This document shows, one piece after another, positions 1 to 6,672 of a stretch of DNA of 13,070 bases. The translations under genes and the position numbers were made by a program. This DNA is from DATENM01 sp045807765. GTDB lineage: Bacteria > Acidobacteriota > Blastocatellia > UBA7656. Below the pieces are notes generated by a model. The model saw nothing but the letters and a program-made list of their open reading frames with translations, searched no databases and was not told the DNA's origin. The stretch is taken from NCBI GenBank assembly GCA_045807765.1, contig JBJMGU010000049.1:1-13070 (forward strand), given 5' to 3'. Position 1 is the stretch's first letter, and each line of letters starts with the position of its first letter.

Positions 1-324
1 CGAGCTTTGCTATCACTCGATTCAACTGAAGAGCAGCTCCGCCTTGCCAAAGAGATCATTGAAAAAGCACTGAATGTGCGCGAGACAGAAAGGCTTGTGA
101 AGGATGCTCAGGTTCTGAATACCGGCGAAACCGCGGATCGTCCTCTGGCTGTGAAACAGAGGGACCCGAATATCGCTGCCGCCGAGCAAAAACTGAGCAA
201 AGCTATGGGCGCACCGGCGCGGATAAAGTTTCTTAAAGAAGGTGGTGTCCTCGAAATAAAGTTTTCATCCAGTGAGGACTTGTCGAGATTATTTGACTTG
301 TTGATACAAAGAAATAATTTATAA
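1..324 (+). CDS. parB: Chromosome-partitioning protein ParB, C-terminal fragment (5' end outside window)
   Basis: The frame is open from base 1 to the TAA at 322-324, giving 107 residues of a protein that starts left of the window. The first residues (RALLSLDSTEEQLRLAK) match the end of the ParB central helix-turn-helix/linker region, where families commonly read 'ARALLSL..'. After a variable charged linker, residues about 54-105 (from DPNIAAAEQKLSKAMG to the end) match the ParB C-terminal dimerisation domain: an amphipathic helix, a basic beta strand (ARIKFLKEGG), a second strand (VLEIKFSS) and a final helix (SEDLSRLFDLL). ParB binds parS sites, spreads by CTP-dependent clamping and works with ParA in origin segregation. 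The CTP-binding N-terminal domain cannot be seen. An internal TTG at 7-9 is not a real start, because homology continues upstream of it. The ParB assignment is firm; ParA would be expected just upstream. Confidence 0.9.
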   Translation, partial: RALLSLDSTEEQLRLAKEIIEKALNVRETERLVKDAQVLNTGETADRPLAVKQRDPNIAAAEQKLSKAMGAPARIKFLKEGGVLEIKFSSSEDLSRLFDLLIQRNNL

Positions 325-361
325 CAACGTAATTTAAGCTACAAATCTTTTCCCTGTCGCG

Positions 362-377
362 TAGCTTGGCCAAGCTA
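362..377. repeat. Perfect 16-bp palindrome downstream of parB
   Basis: TAGCTTGGCCAAGCTA is its own reverse complement across all 16 bases. It lies 37 bases after the parB stop. No T tract follows, so it is a poor intrinsic terminator. The symmetry without a loop fits a dimeric DNA-binding protein site better than an RNA hairpin. It does not resemble the parS consensus (TGTTTCACGTGAAACA). Function unknown. Confidence 0.55.
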
Positions 378-514
378 ATGCGCCAGCGCAAAAAGCTGTG
401 AGCCCGCATAGTGTTTCCTCGACCTTCCCATTCTTACAGGCGAATTGAGCTATTTCCTTGAACCGGAGGGGGCTCGCCGGCGTATCGGTATCAGCAGAGA
501 TAACTGAATTTGCT

Positions 515-542
515 TTGATGCGCGCCAGTTCTGGGGTATAAA
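515..542 (+). promoter_or_regulatory. Candidate sigma-70-type promoter for the lipocalin-like gene
   Basis: TTGATG (515-520) is followed by a 16-base spacer and TATAAA (537-542). That gives four of six and five of six matches to the -35 and -10 consensus. It would start transcription roughly 75-80 bases before the ATG at 626. This is a pattern match only. Confidence 0.35.
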
Positions 543-625
543 TAGATGGCCTTTAAGGTTGGTTATTTTCTATTTATAGATTGGCTTGATTTCAAAATCG
601 AAACTACAAACCAGGAGACGGAGAC

Positions 626-1369
626 ATGCAGTTACGAAAAAGCTTTACACTGCTTTTGATTGCGCTGTTGATTTCATCAACCGCACTCGCGGCCTCGTTT
701 AACAACCCGGCGGACGATAAGGCTGCCGACATTTCAGGCAAGTACGAAGGCATCGCCAAGAGCGAAGCGTTCGGCGAAATACCCCTGACGGTCAATCTAA
801 AAAATAATGGTGGCAAGCTCACGGGCACGATTGAAACGCCACAAGGCCCGGCCAACATCACCGACGGCAGCTACGCTGATGGCAAGGTGACGTTAAAGTT
901 TGATGCCGGTGGAAATGAGGGAACGGTTACGGCCACCCTTACTGGCGAAAAAATCGTCGGCAAATGGGAGCTCGGTGGCGCAAGCGGCACATTGGATCTG
1001 AAGAAAGCAGGAGGCTCAACTCCTGCGGCAGCCTCAACCCCTGCGGCGCCAGCAGCGGGCGCACCAAAGGCGGCGGCTGGCGACCCGGTCTCGGGCGATT
1101 GGGAAGCTGCAGCGGATGCAGGTGGGATGACGATCCCTTTCACCCTTAAGCTTAAGCTTGAAGGCAACAAGGTCACCGGCACATCCACGTCCGATCAGGG
1201 CACCGCCGCCGTCAGCAACGGCAAATGGGATGGCAATAAGCTGAGCTTCAGCCTCGATACACCGAATGGTTCCATCACCATGAGCGGGGCAGTGAAAGAG
1301 GGCCAGATCAACGGCGATTTCGATTTTGCCGGACAGATGACCGGCAAGTGGTCAGCGAAGAAGAAATAG
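626..1369 (+). CDS. Secreted protein with two tandem lipocalin-like beta-barrel repeats
   Basis: 247 residues. A signal peptide covers residues 1-22 (MQLRKS, then a Leu/Ile/Ala core, ending STALA), so the protein is exported. Two homologous repeats follow: residues about 36-127 and about 154-247. Each has the same order of beta strands: G-(K/D)-(Y/W)-E, then IP-(L/F)-T-(V/L)-x-L-K, a GKLTGT/NKVTGT strand, a G-x-(Y/W)-x-(D/G)-G-x-K-(V/L) strand, and a final GKWELGG/GKWSAKKK strand. An Ala/Pro-rich linker (128-153) joins them. This looks like an internal duplication of a small barrel of the lipocalin-like type found in many secreted proteins of soil bacteria. No enzyme motif is visible and the ligand is unknown. 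The start is supported by AGGAG at 613-617. The gene stands alone on the plus strand and ends in a strong hairpin. Confidence 0.8.
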   Translation: MQLRKSFTLLLIALLISSTALAASFNNPADDKAADISGKYEGIAKSEAFGEIPLTVNLKNNGGKLTGTIETPQGPANITDGSYADGKVTLKFDAGGNEGTVTATLTGEKIVGKWELGGASGTLDLKKAGGSTPAAASTPAAPAAGAPKAAAGDPVSGDWEAAADAGGMTIPFTLKLKLEGNKVTGTSTSDQGTAAVSNGKWDGNKLSFSLDTPNGSITMSGAVKEGQINGDFDFAGQMTGKWSAKKK

Positions 1370-1377
1370 CACCTATT

Positions 1378-1420
1378 ACGATCTGCGGACTGAGTCATCA
1401 CTTTTCAGTCCGCAGATCGT
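1378..1420 (+). terminator. Hairpin terminator with a perfect 16-bp stem
   Basis: The arms 1378-1393 and 1405-1420 (ACGATCTGCGGACTGA and its exact complement) enclose an 11-base loop. The hairpin begins 9 bases after the stop codon. The following bases (CTCGCTTTCGG) are only mildly T-rich, so it may stabilise the mRNA 3' end or act with Rho rather than as a classic intrinsic terminator. Confidence 0.7.
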
Positions 1421-1707
1421 CTCGCTTTCGGCCAATCGAGTTATGCCTGATGAGTCAATAGGGCAGCAATTTCGCGACTTTATCGGCCAATTGCTGTAAG
1501 GCTGCTCACCTGCGGTGCTTTCCGCGTATCGTGACCAGATTAGTATTTACTCGTTTGCAATCTGCGGCTAACATTGGTCCGTGGATCAGCCAAAGGGATT
1601 CGTGCGCCGCACCCACATTCAGCCGCTTTGATTTCTTGGCCTCTAGGCGTTAGATCCCCTGGCCTCTGTCTGCCCCTACACCCTGCGAGCCTTGGCCGAG
1701 TACCGTC
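1421..1707. other. Intergenic region before the pentapeptide-repeat gene
   Basis: About 290 bases with no supported gene. An 8-bp inverted repeat with a 17-base loop (CAGCAATT 1464-1471, AATTGCTG 1489-1496) is present. I could not find a convincing promoter, and there is no good Shine-Dalgarno sequence before the ATG at 1708. Confidence 0.4.
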
Positions 1708-3063
1708 ATGCCTCAGCTTTCCAGAGGAGAAATCCTAGACCGTGTCGCCTGCGGCGAAAGCCTGCGCGGCATGAATCTCGTGCGCGCAGACCTGTCGGCC
1801 CTGGTTATGCCGCGTGCGGATTTTGTCGAAGCCAACCTGCGCATGGCCGATATGTCACGCGCCGACTTGCGCGATGCACGGTTGACGGGCTGCTTTCTGA
1901 GCGGCGCCGGGCTCAACGAAGTCAATCTGGTCGGTGCTAACCTCGTCGAAGCCAGCCTCATTGGGGCGTCGCTAATAGGCGCGGACCTGAGCCGGGCTGA
2001 TCTCAGTGGTGCGGACCTGACCGGCGCGAACCTGCAATGTGCCGAACTGGTCGGCGCATACCTTGTCGGGACCTTCCTCAACGAAACCGACCTGACGGGC
2101 GCCAATCTTTCAACTGCCTACATCCGCATGGCACAGATGGCGGGAGCGAATTTATCCGGCGCCATGCTCGAAGGTGTTGACCTGTCTTACACCGATCTAT
2201 CAGGCGTCCGGCTCGACGGCTGTTGTTTGCAGGGTGCCAATCTGACAGGCGCCAACCTTTCGGCCAGCACCATGACGCGCGCCAATCTGCGTGGCGCGAA
2301 TCTTTCTGGAGCGATCTTGCGCGGCTGTAATCTTACGGGCGCGAAGCTGCGCGACATTCAATTTGCCGGCGTCAAGCTCGATGACGCCTGGGCCGATTGG
2401 GTAGACCTCGGCATAGACGATCACAACGAAGACCGAGGGCTGCTCGAAGAGGCGTTTCTTGGTATTATCGGCAAGCCGATGGCGCAAGTCTTGATCGAAG
2501 GGCGTATCGGCGATGAGGCGTGGGCGGTAATTCTCGCACACCTCTGCGAGTTCCAAATCACCCATCCGGCCCAGGCCGACGTGCGACTCAAAGGCATTCA
2601 TCAAGGACTCAGCTCGTCGGCGCTTTATCTCGAATCCGAAAATGAGATGAGCCTGGCAGCTTACCTGTCCGAGTTCGCCGACATCATCGGCAAAGGCTCG
2701 ATTGAATTATTCGAGAAGCTGGCGGCAGCAGTAGCAGACCGCAATGATCAAGAGGGTGAGGACGAGTCATCCTCGCCCTTTAGCCCGGCTGCACAACCTT
2801 TGCAAGCGACCCCTTCGGAATTCGATTATCCGCTGCAATTGCTGGCGTCGCGCGTCGAATTGCTGCAATGCACGAGCTTTTGGACGAGTGACAAAGCGGT
2901 GCTAGTGTTGACCGGCCACCGGCGGATATGGCTCGAAGCTACGTCAAACCCGACGCTCACCTTACGCCCGCCGCATGGCGCAACCCTCGGCGTCGACTTG
3001 ATACGCGGTCACTTCTTCACGGATGACCTGCGCCGCAACCGAACCACAATCAACAATCCGTAG
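1708..3063 (+). CDS. Pentapeptide-repeat protein with an uncharacterised C-terminal domain
   Basis: 451 residues. Residues about 18-225 are about 40 consecutive pentapeptides of the A(D/N)Lxx type (GADLSRADLSGADLTGANL is typical), which are known to fold into a four-sided right-handed beta-helix of about ten coils. No signal peptide or membrane segment is seen, so it is probably cytoplasmic. Residues about 240-340 look helical (GLLEEAFLGIIGKPMAQVLIE, LAAYLSEFADIIGKGSIELF). An acidic/Ser linker (345-360) leads to a final segment (about 370-451) that looks beta-rich (KAVLVLTGHRRIWLE, TLTLRP). I do not recognise the C-terminal part. The ATG at 1708 lacks a clear ribosome-binding site, but repeats begin close after it and no upstream in-frame start codon is near. 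The repeat type is certain; the role is unknown. Some such proteins mimic DNA or scaffold other domains. The gene converges on the DUF2520 gene 48 bases away. Confidence 0.85.
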   Translation: MPQLSRGEILDRVACGESLRGMNLVRADLSALVMPRADFVEANLRMADMSRADLRDARLTGCFLSGAGLNEVNLVGANLVEASLIGASLIGADLSRADLSGADLTGANLQCAELVGAYLVGTFLNETDLTGANLSTAYIRMAQMAGANLSGAMLEGVDLSYTDLSGVRLDGCCLQGANLTGANLSASTMTRANLRGANLSGAILRGCNLTGAKLRDIQFAGVKLDDAWADWVDLGIDDHNEDRGLLEEAFLGIIGKPMAQVLIEGRIGDEAWAVILAHLCEFQITHPAQADVRLKGIHQGLSSSALYLESENEMSLAAYLSEFADIIGKGSIELFEKLAAAVADRNDQEGEDESSSPFSPAAQPLQATPSEFDYPLQLLASRVELLQCTSFWTSDKAVLVLTGHRRIWLEATSNPTLTLRPPHGATLGVDLIRGHFFTDDLRRNRTTINNP

Positions 3064-3079
3064 GCTGGCAACCGGAAGC

Positions 3080-3103
3080 AATGATTTCTTACTGTCAATC
3101 ATT
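3080..3103. terminator. Weak AT-rich hairpin between convergent genes
   Basis: AATGATT (3080-3086) and AATCATT (3097-3103) are complementary around a 10-base loop, in the 48-base gap where two convergent genes end. The 7-bp AT-rich stem is weak, so a shared terminator role is only possible. Confidence 0.25.
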
Positions 3104-3111
3104 CTTCGCGA

Positions 3112-3993
3112 TCACTGGCCGTTATCTTTCAGCAAGCCTCGCAGCGCAGCGAGGAGGGCGCGATCCGTTTGCGGTTCAATCAGGTGTAAGCTCTGCGCCG
3201 CGAGCAGACGATAAATGGCAAGCCATTGGGAATCGATGGCGGCGAGCGCCGCGAGGTTACGCTGTACCGTGCCGACATCGCCGCGCCGCACCGGGCCGGT
3301 GAGCGCGCGTTGCGGGCCGACTGCGCGCACATTGGCTAATGTCGCTTCGCTCAAAGGCAATAGCACACGGCGAGCCGCCGCTTCGTCCAGGCCGCAACGT
3401 TGCAGGGCATCAAGGCTGGCGCTTAACAAGGCGGTGACGCCGCCGCTGGCCATGACCGCGGCGGCATGGTAAAGCGGTTTCATCGCTGTCGGAATCTCAA
3501 ACGCCCGCGCGCCGATTCGTCGTACAAACATCCGCGCCGCGCGCACTGCCCGTTGATCGCCTTCAACGCAGAAGTAGCTCTGCCGCATCACCCTGATCGC
3601 CTGCCGCGGACTTTCAAAAGTTTGCAGCGGATGGCACGAGCCAACTGCGAATTTTAGTGGGCGCAATGCGGCAATGTCTGTGCTTGAAAGCGCCCCGCTG
3701 GTGTGCAAGACCGCAGCGCGCCCGATGCGCCCGGCGTTCTCGGCTATCAACTCCATCGCTTCGCCAATGCGGTCGTCCGGCGTGGCGATTAAAATGATGT
3801 CTGCCGCTTGCAGATGCGCGCCCGATGCCGCTTGCGGCAGGCCCGCGCCGATGAATCGGGCGGCGGTTATTGCTCTTCGCCGCGAGCGACAGACAACGTC
3901 AGCGATGATGTACTCGGCCTTATATCCGAGCTGACCGAGCGTCTGCCCCACGCGACCCGCGCCGATGAGCGATAGTTTCAATGGCTTTTTCAT
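3112..3993 (-). CDS. Rossmann-like/DUF2520 domain protein (putative NAD(P)-binding oxidoreductase)
   Basis: 293 residues from the ATG at 3993. The N-terminal Rossmann fold is clear: LSLIGAGRVGQTLG (residues 8-20) holds the GxGxxG dinucleotide loop, followed by a beta-alpha-beta fold and IILIATPDDRIGEA. The C-terminal half matches the DUF2520 family: SCHPLQTF, a YHAAAVMASGG helix, and ALTGPVRRGDVGTVQRNLAAL near the end. The layout resembles 6-phosphogluconate dehydrogenase-like and pyrroline-carboxylate reductase-like enzymes, with an NAD(P) domain then a helical dimerisation/substrate domain. The substrate is not known for the family. The frame stays open upstream to an ATG at 4056, which would add 21 residues (MPLPRAHLYDRC..) unlike the family; the MKKPLK start at 3993 fits better, although its Shine-Dalgarno is weak. 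It is divergent from the M48 gene. Confidence 0.85.
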   Translation of the reverse strand: MKKPLKLSLIGAGRVGQTLGQLGYKAEYIIADVVCRSRRRAITAARFIGAGLPQAASGAHLQAADIILIATPDDRIGEAMELIAENAGRIGRAAVLHTSGALSSTDIAALRPLKFAVGSCHPLQTFESPRQAIRVMRQSYFCVEGDQRAVRAARMFVRRIGARAFEIPTAMKPLYHAAAVMASGGVTALLSASLDALQRCGLDEAAARRVLLPLSEATLANVRAVGPQRALTGPVRRGDVGTVQRNLAALAAIDSQWLAIYRLLAAQSLHLIEPQTDRALLAALRGLLKDNGQ

Positions 3994-4056
3994 GCTTTGA
4001 TGAGCTCGATTCGCGCCGTCGCATCGATCATAAAGGTGGGCGCGAGGCAGCGGCAA

Positions 4057-4090
4057 ATGCTCTCGGCGGTCTCATGCTCTCGGCGGTCTC
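4057..4090. repeat. Perfect tandem 17-bp direct repeat (two copies)
   Basis: ATGCTCTCGGCGGTCTC occurs at 4057-4073 and again, immediately adjoining, at 4074-4090. It lies in the spacer between the divergent DUF2520 and M48 genes. Two adjoining copies could be a recent slippage duplication or a pair of binding sites. Confidence 0.75.
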
Positions 4091-4202
4091 TGGTCATCAC
4101 TGCCGCGCTTTCCCTGAGCCAAGTCATTATGTTAGACTCTTGGTGTCAGGAAACTGGCCCGTGCCAGAGATGAGAAGTTCTTTCCGGTAGGAGTCCTTCC
4201 AA

Positions 4203-5339
4203 ATGAAAATAGATCTCTTGAAGCGCGTCACTGTCTTGCTGCTGACGGCGTTGATCGGCATGCCGTCGGTGCTGTTTGCCGACGATAAGAAAGACCCGAA
4301 AGATACAAAGAAAGCCGATGACAAACCGTCTGTGCAACAGCCGGCGGCGGCAGCGAACAAAGGCAAGCTCGATGAGGATGAAGACCCGCGTTTGATCGGC
4401 AAGCGCAACATCAACAAGCGGCAGATCAATTTCTATTCGCTTGATAAGGAAGTTGCCCTCGGACGTCGCATGGCGGCGCAGGTTGATCAGCAAGGCAAGT
4501 TCATTGACGACCCCATCATCACTGAGTACGTCAATCGCATCGGCCAGAACATCGCGCTTCATTCAGACGCCAAGATACCATTCACGATCAAGGTTCTCGA
4601 CTCCGATGATGTGAACGCCTTCGCCTTGCCTGGCGGCTTCCTCTACGTCAACAAAGGGGCGATCCTCGCCGCCGACAGCGAAGCCGAGCTTGCCGGCGTG
4701 ATGGCGCACGAGATCGGCCACGTCGCGGCGCGGCATGGCGTCGAGCAGGCGTCGAAAGGCACGCTGGCCAACATCGCTTTCATCCCGCTGATCTTCGTGA
4801 CCGGCGGTCTCGGCTATCTGGCGTACGAGGCGTATCAGATTGGCGTGCCGCTGGCGTTCTTGAAGTTCACCCGCGGCGCTGAGGCCGAAGCCGATAAACT
4901 GGGCGCCGAATATATGTGGGCAGCGGGCTATGATCCCAACAACTTTTTGTCTTTCTTCGAGAAGCTGGAGAAGAAAGAGAAGGGCAAGCCGGGAACACTG
5001 TCGAAACTCTTCGGCACACATCCGCCGACGCCCGACCGCATTACGAAAGTTCATGACCTGCTGGTGCGCTTCCCGGACCGCGACGAATATATGATCACCT
5101 CGTCCGATTTCCTGCGGGCGAAATCGCGCTTGCTGGCGGTGACCAATGCGCGCGTCCTCGACGGCTCGGGCAATCGCGACACCGGCCCGAAGCGGCCCAC
5201 ACTCAAGCGGCGCAAGGATGGCACGGACGACCAGACGTCGCCTGATTCGCCAACCACCACCGAGACGCCGAAAGATCGGCCCGTGTTGAAGCGCCGCGAT
5301 AGCGACGGCAAGCCGCCCGACACCGAAAAGAAACCTTAA
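4203..5339 (+). CDS. Exported M48-family zinc metalloprotease (BepA/YfgC-like, lacking TPR repeats)
   Basis: 378 residues. The start ATG at 4203 has AGGAG at 4189-4193. Residues 1-26 form a signal peptide (MKIDLLKR, hydrophobic core, PSVLFA), followed by a Lys/Asp/Ala-rich spacer to about residue 65. The peptidase domain spans about 75-280: EVALGRRMAAQV, the strand FALPGGFLYVNKGAI, and the zinc motif HEIGH (169-173) with catalytic Glu170. The third ligand is predicted as Glu227 in EAEAD (227-231), and a conserved THPPTPDRI block follows at 272-280. Members of this family degrade or help assemble periplasmic and outer-membrane proteins. BepA carries C-terminal TPRs; here the tail (about 315-378) is instead low-complexity and basic, with RPTLKRR (331-337) echoed by RPVLKRR (359-365). 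A hydrophobic stretch (about 188-208) may be a loop or membrane-facing segment, as in related proteases. A good terminator follows. Confidence 0.9.
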   Translation: MKIDLLKRVTVLLLTALIGMPSVLFADDKKDPKDTKKADDKPSVQQPAAAANKGKLDEDEDPRLIGKRNINKRQINFYSLDKEVALGRRMAAQVDQQGKFIDDPIITEYVNRIGQNIALHSDAKIPFTIKVLDSDDVNAFALPGGFLYVNKGAILAADSEAELAGVMAHEIGHVAARHGVEQASKGTLANIAFIPLIFVTGGLGYLAYEAYQIGVPLAFLKFTRGAEAEADKLGAEYMWAAGYDPNNFLSFFEKLEKKEKGKPGTLSKLFGTHPPTPDRITKVHDLLVRFPDRDEYMITSSDFLRAKSRLLAVTNARVLDGSGNRDTGPKRPTLKRRKDGTDDQTSPDSPTTTETPKDRPVLKRRDSDGKPPDTEKKP

Positions 5340-5367
5340 GCGTATCTCATCACTCCTCCGTAATCTG

Positions 5368-5410
5368 CGGGCTGACCGTGTTATTAAAGTCGCGGTCAGC
5401 CCGATTTGTT
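5368..5410 (+). terminator. Rho-independent terminator after the M48 gene
   Basis: CGGGCTGACCG (5368-5378) pairs exactly with CGGTCAGCCCG (5393-5403) across a 14-base loop, and ATTTGTT follows on the plus strand (continuing TTGT). It lies about 30 bases after the protease stop. On the minus strand no T tract follows, so it serves mainly the plus-strand gene. Confidence 0.8.
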
Positions 5411-5431
5411 TTGTGGCGATTAAAGTGGCGA

Positions 5432-5920
5432 TCAGGCGATTTGCCGGAGGGCTTCGTACAGCACGATGCCGACCGAGGTGGCGAGGTTGAGCGAGCGCAC
5501 TTGGCGGTTTGGCATCGGGATGGTCAGGCAGCGCTCCCAGTTGGCGCGCAGCAAGTCTTCGGGCAGGCCGCGCGTCTCGCGGCCAAAGATCAGACAATCA
5601 TTCGGCGCAAACTGGAAGTCTGTATAGCGGCGCTCGCCTTTGGTTGAAAAGTAAAGGAACCGGCACTGGGGCAGGGAAGCATAGAGCGCCTGGATATCGA
5701 GATGATAGCGAATCTCGACCTCGCTCCAGTAGTCGAGTCCGGCGCGACGCACGGCTTTTTCGTCGGTGCGAAAGCCGAGCTTGCCGACCAGATGCAGCGG
5801 CGTGTAAGTGGCGGCGCATAGCCGCGCGATGTTGCCGGTATTCGGCGGAATCTCAGGCTCAATCAACGCCACATGCAACCCTGAGCCGTGAATATCGCCT
5901 GTGTTGGAAGTGTAGCTCAC
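5432..5920 (-). CDS. trmL: tRNA (cytidine(34)-2'-O)-methyltransferase TrmL (SpoU/SPOUT family)
   Basis: 162 residues from a GTG at 5920. It is a single SPOUT domain of TrmL size (the E. coli protein is about 157). Seen motifs are EPEIPPNTGNIARLC (21-35), RRAGLDYW (58-65), the cofactor-knot segment IFGRETRGLP (111-120) and RSLNLATSVGIVLYEALRQ (142-160). The enzyme methylates the ribose of the wobble base in certain leucine tRNAs using S-adenosylmethionine and a trefoil knot. The start is uncertain. The GTG at 5918-5920 lies one base after the Nudix stop, with AGGG some 11 bases upstream. A TTG at 5876-5878 would give LHVALIEPE, closer to the usual family N-terminus, but has no well-spaced Shine-Dalgarno. 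The frame stays open further upstream only because it runs inside the Nudix gene. Co-transcribed with the Nudix gene. Confidence 0.88.
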   Translation of the reverse strand: MSYTSNTGDIHGSGLHVALIEPEIPPNTGNIARLCAATYTPLHLVGKLGFRTDEKAVRRAGLDYWSEVEIRYHLDIQALYASLPQCRFLYFSTKGERRYTDFQFAPNDCLIFGRETRGLPEDLLRANWERCLTIPMPNRQVRSLNLATSVGIVLYEALRQIA

Positions 5921-5921
5921 C

Positions 5922-6482
5922 TTAATTTTTACCCTGATGGTCAGCGTCGGAAATGCGCTTGAGGGCCTGACGCAGAATCTTCTTGTGGTCAAAAGCGAGG
6001 CGCGGCGGGCGCGAGGCTGAATGCCAGCGCGCCTCGTCGGCGTCATCGGCTCCGGTGGCCTGGACACGGCTTTCGAGCAGACCGATGAAGACGATGCTGA
6101 TAGTGTGGCTGCGCGGGTCGCGGCCCGGGTCGCCGAAAGCGCCGAGTTGTTCAAGACGAACGCCTTCCAATCCGGTCTCTTCTTTCAATTCGCGCGCCGC
6201 CGCCTGTTCGAGCGCTTCGTCTTGATCAACAAAACCGCCGGGAAAGGCCCACGCGCCTTTGAACGGCTCACGCGCCCGTTTGATCAACATCACCTCAAGG
6301 CGTTCACCGTCGCGGTAAAACAGAACCACGTCTACGGTCACCGCGGGCCGCGGGTATTCATAGCAATATGGTTTCTTTGATACGGATTGCTTGGCGGATG
6401 ATTTGCCGGATGCTGCCTTGCGGCTTTTCTTGTTCACTGTGGTCACGATCACCTTGAATAAGTTTTGCTCAATGCCTGACAC
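5922..6482 (-). CDS. Nudix hydrolase (ADP-ribose pyrophosphatase-like)
   Basis: 186 residues from a GTG at 6482. The Nudix box GX5EX7REUXEEXGU is complete at residues 83-105 (G83, E89, REL at 97-99, EE at 101-102, G104), so the Mg-binding glutamates are present. The block FGDPGRDPRSHTISIVF (116-132) is typical of ADP-ribose/NAD-type Nudix enzymes and of the Nudix half of NrtR regulators. No C-terminal winged helix follows, so a stand-alone hydrolase of a nucleoside-diphosphate compound is likely; the exact substrate is not readable. Residues about 17-38 are Lys/Ser-rich and unlike the family core, so the true start may be one of the later GTG codons (residues 11, 13 or 16). The out-of-frame ATG at 6488-6490 is not usable. 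TrmL begins one base after its stop, so the two are probably translated from one mRNA. Confidence 0.85.
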   Translation of the reverse strand: MSGIEQNLFKVIVTTVNKKSRKAASGKSSAKQSVSKKPYCYEYPRPAVTVDVVLFYRDGERLEVMLIKRAREPFKGAWAFPGGFVDQDEALEQAAARELKEETGLEGVRLEQLGAFGDPGRDPRSHTISIVFIGLLESRVQATGADDADEARWHSASRPPRLAFDHKKILRQALKRISDADHQGKN

Positions 6483-6503
6483 GCGTCCATCAAGACAAAA
6501 TCT

Positions 6504-6532
6504 TTCTTAAAGGTTCTGGCAGTGAGCGTCAA
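6504..6532 (-). promoter_or_regulatory. Candidate promoter for the Nudix-trmL pair
   Basis: Read on the minus strand: TTGACG (6527-6532), a 17-base spacer, then TAAGAA (6504-6509). The -35 matches five of six, the -10 only three of six. The position is right for transcription starting a few bases before the GTG at 6482. Pattern match only. Confidence 0.3.
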
Positions 6533-6557
6533 GTGGGACCGAACGATTGGCAACGGC

Positions 6558-6592
6558 GGAAAGAAACAAATAGGCGGGCCGCGCGGCCCGCC
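6558..6592 (-). terminator. Rho-independent terminator after the OmpA-family lipoprotein gene
   Basis: A perfect 20-base palindrome (6573-6592: eight-base GC-only arms around GCGC) is followed on the minus strand by TATTTGTTTCTTT. This is a classic GC stem plus T-rich tail. It lies 80 bases beyond the lipoprotein stop and just ahead of the Nudix promoter region. Confidence 0.85.
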
Positions 6593-6672
6593 TTCTTCGG
6601 AGGCAGTGTTGATGATCGAGGGCAGTTGGTTCTAGCTGTGGTTCAATCGTTCGACTCTACGCAGATGAAAAC

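Larger units (their letters stand above)
325..625. other. Intergenic region between parB and the lipocalin-like gene
   Basis: About 300 bases without a convincing gene on either strand. It holds a perfect 16-base palindrome (362-377), a candidate promoter (515-542) and the ribosome-binding site of the next gene (AGGAG, 613-617, eight bases before the ATG at 626). I see no T-rich intrinsic terminator after parB and no parS-like site. Confidence 0.6.

Noticed and set aside
1713..2105. Minus-strand open frame with repeated R(S/F)AP(V/L)R motifs opposite the pentapeptide gene
   Set aside because: The regularity is the reverse complement of the pentapeptide codons, not an independent repeat protein.
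1760..2390. Periodic 15-base DNA pattern that could look like a repeat array
   Set aside because: It is explained by the pentapeptide coding repeats. Units diverge and have no spacers, so it is not a CRISPR or satellite.
4057..4090. Tandem repeat considered as a minimal CRISPR or attachment site
   Set aside because: The two copies adjoin with no spacer, and no integrase, cas gene or tRNA is nearby.
4563..5597. Long minus-strand open frame (344 codons) opposite the M48 protease
   Set aside because: It is antisense to a clearly coding gene with HEIGH and a signal peptide, extends past the terminator into trmL, and its Arg-rich product resembles no family. It is a shadow of GC-rich codon use.
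5921..6154. Upstream extension of the trmL frame to an ATG at 6154
   Set aside because: The extension lies wholly inside the Nudix gene and shows no TrmL similarity, so the real start is at or after 5920.
6636..6660. GGTTCAATCGTTCGA, resembling a tRNA T-loop
   Set aside because: No acceptor, D or anticodon stems can be formed around it on either strand.
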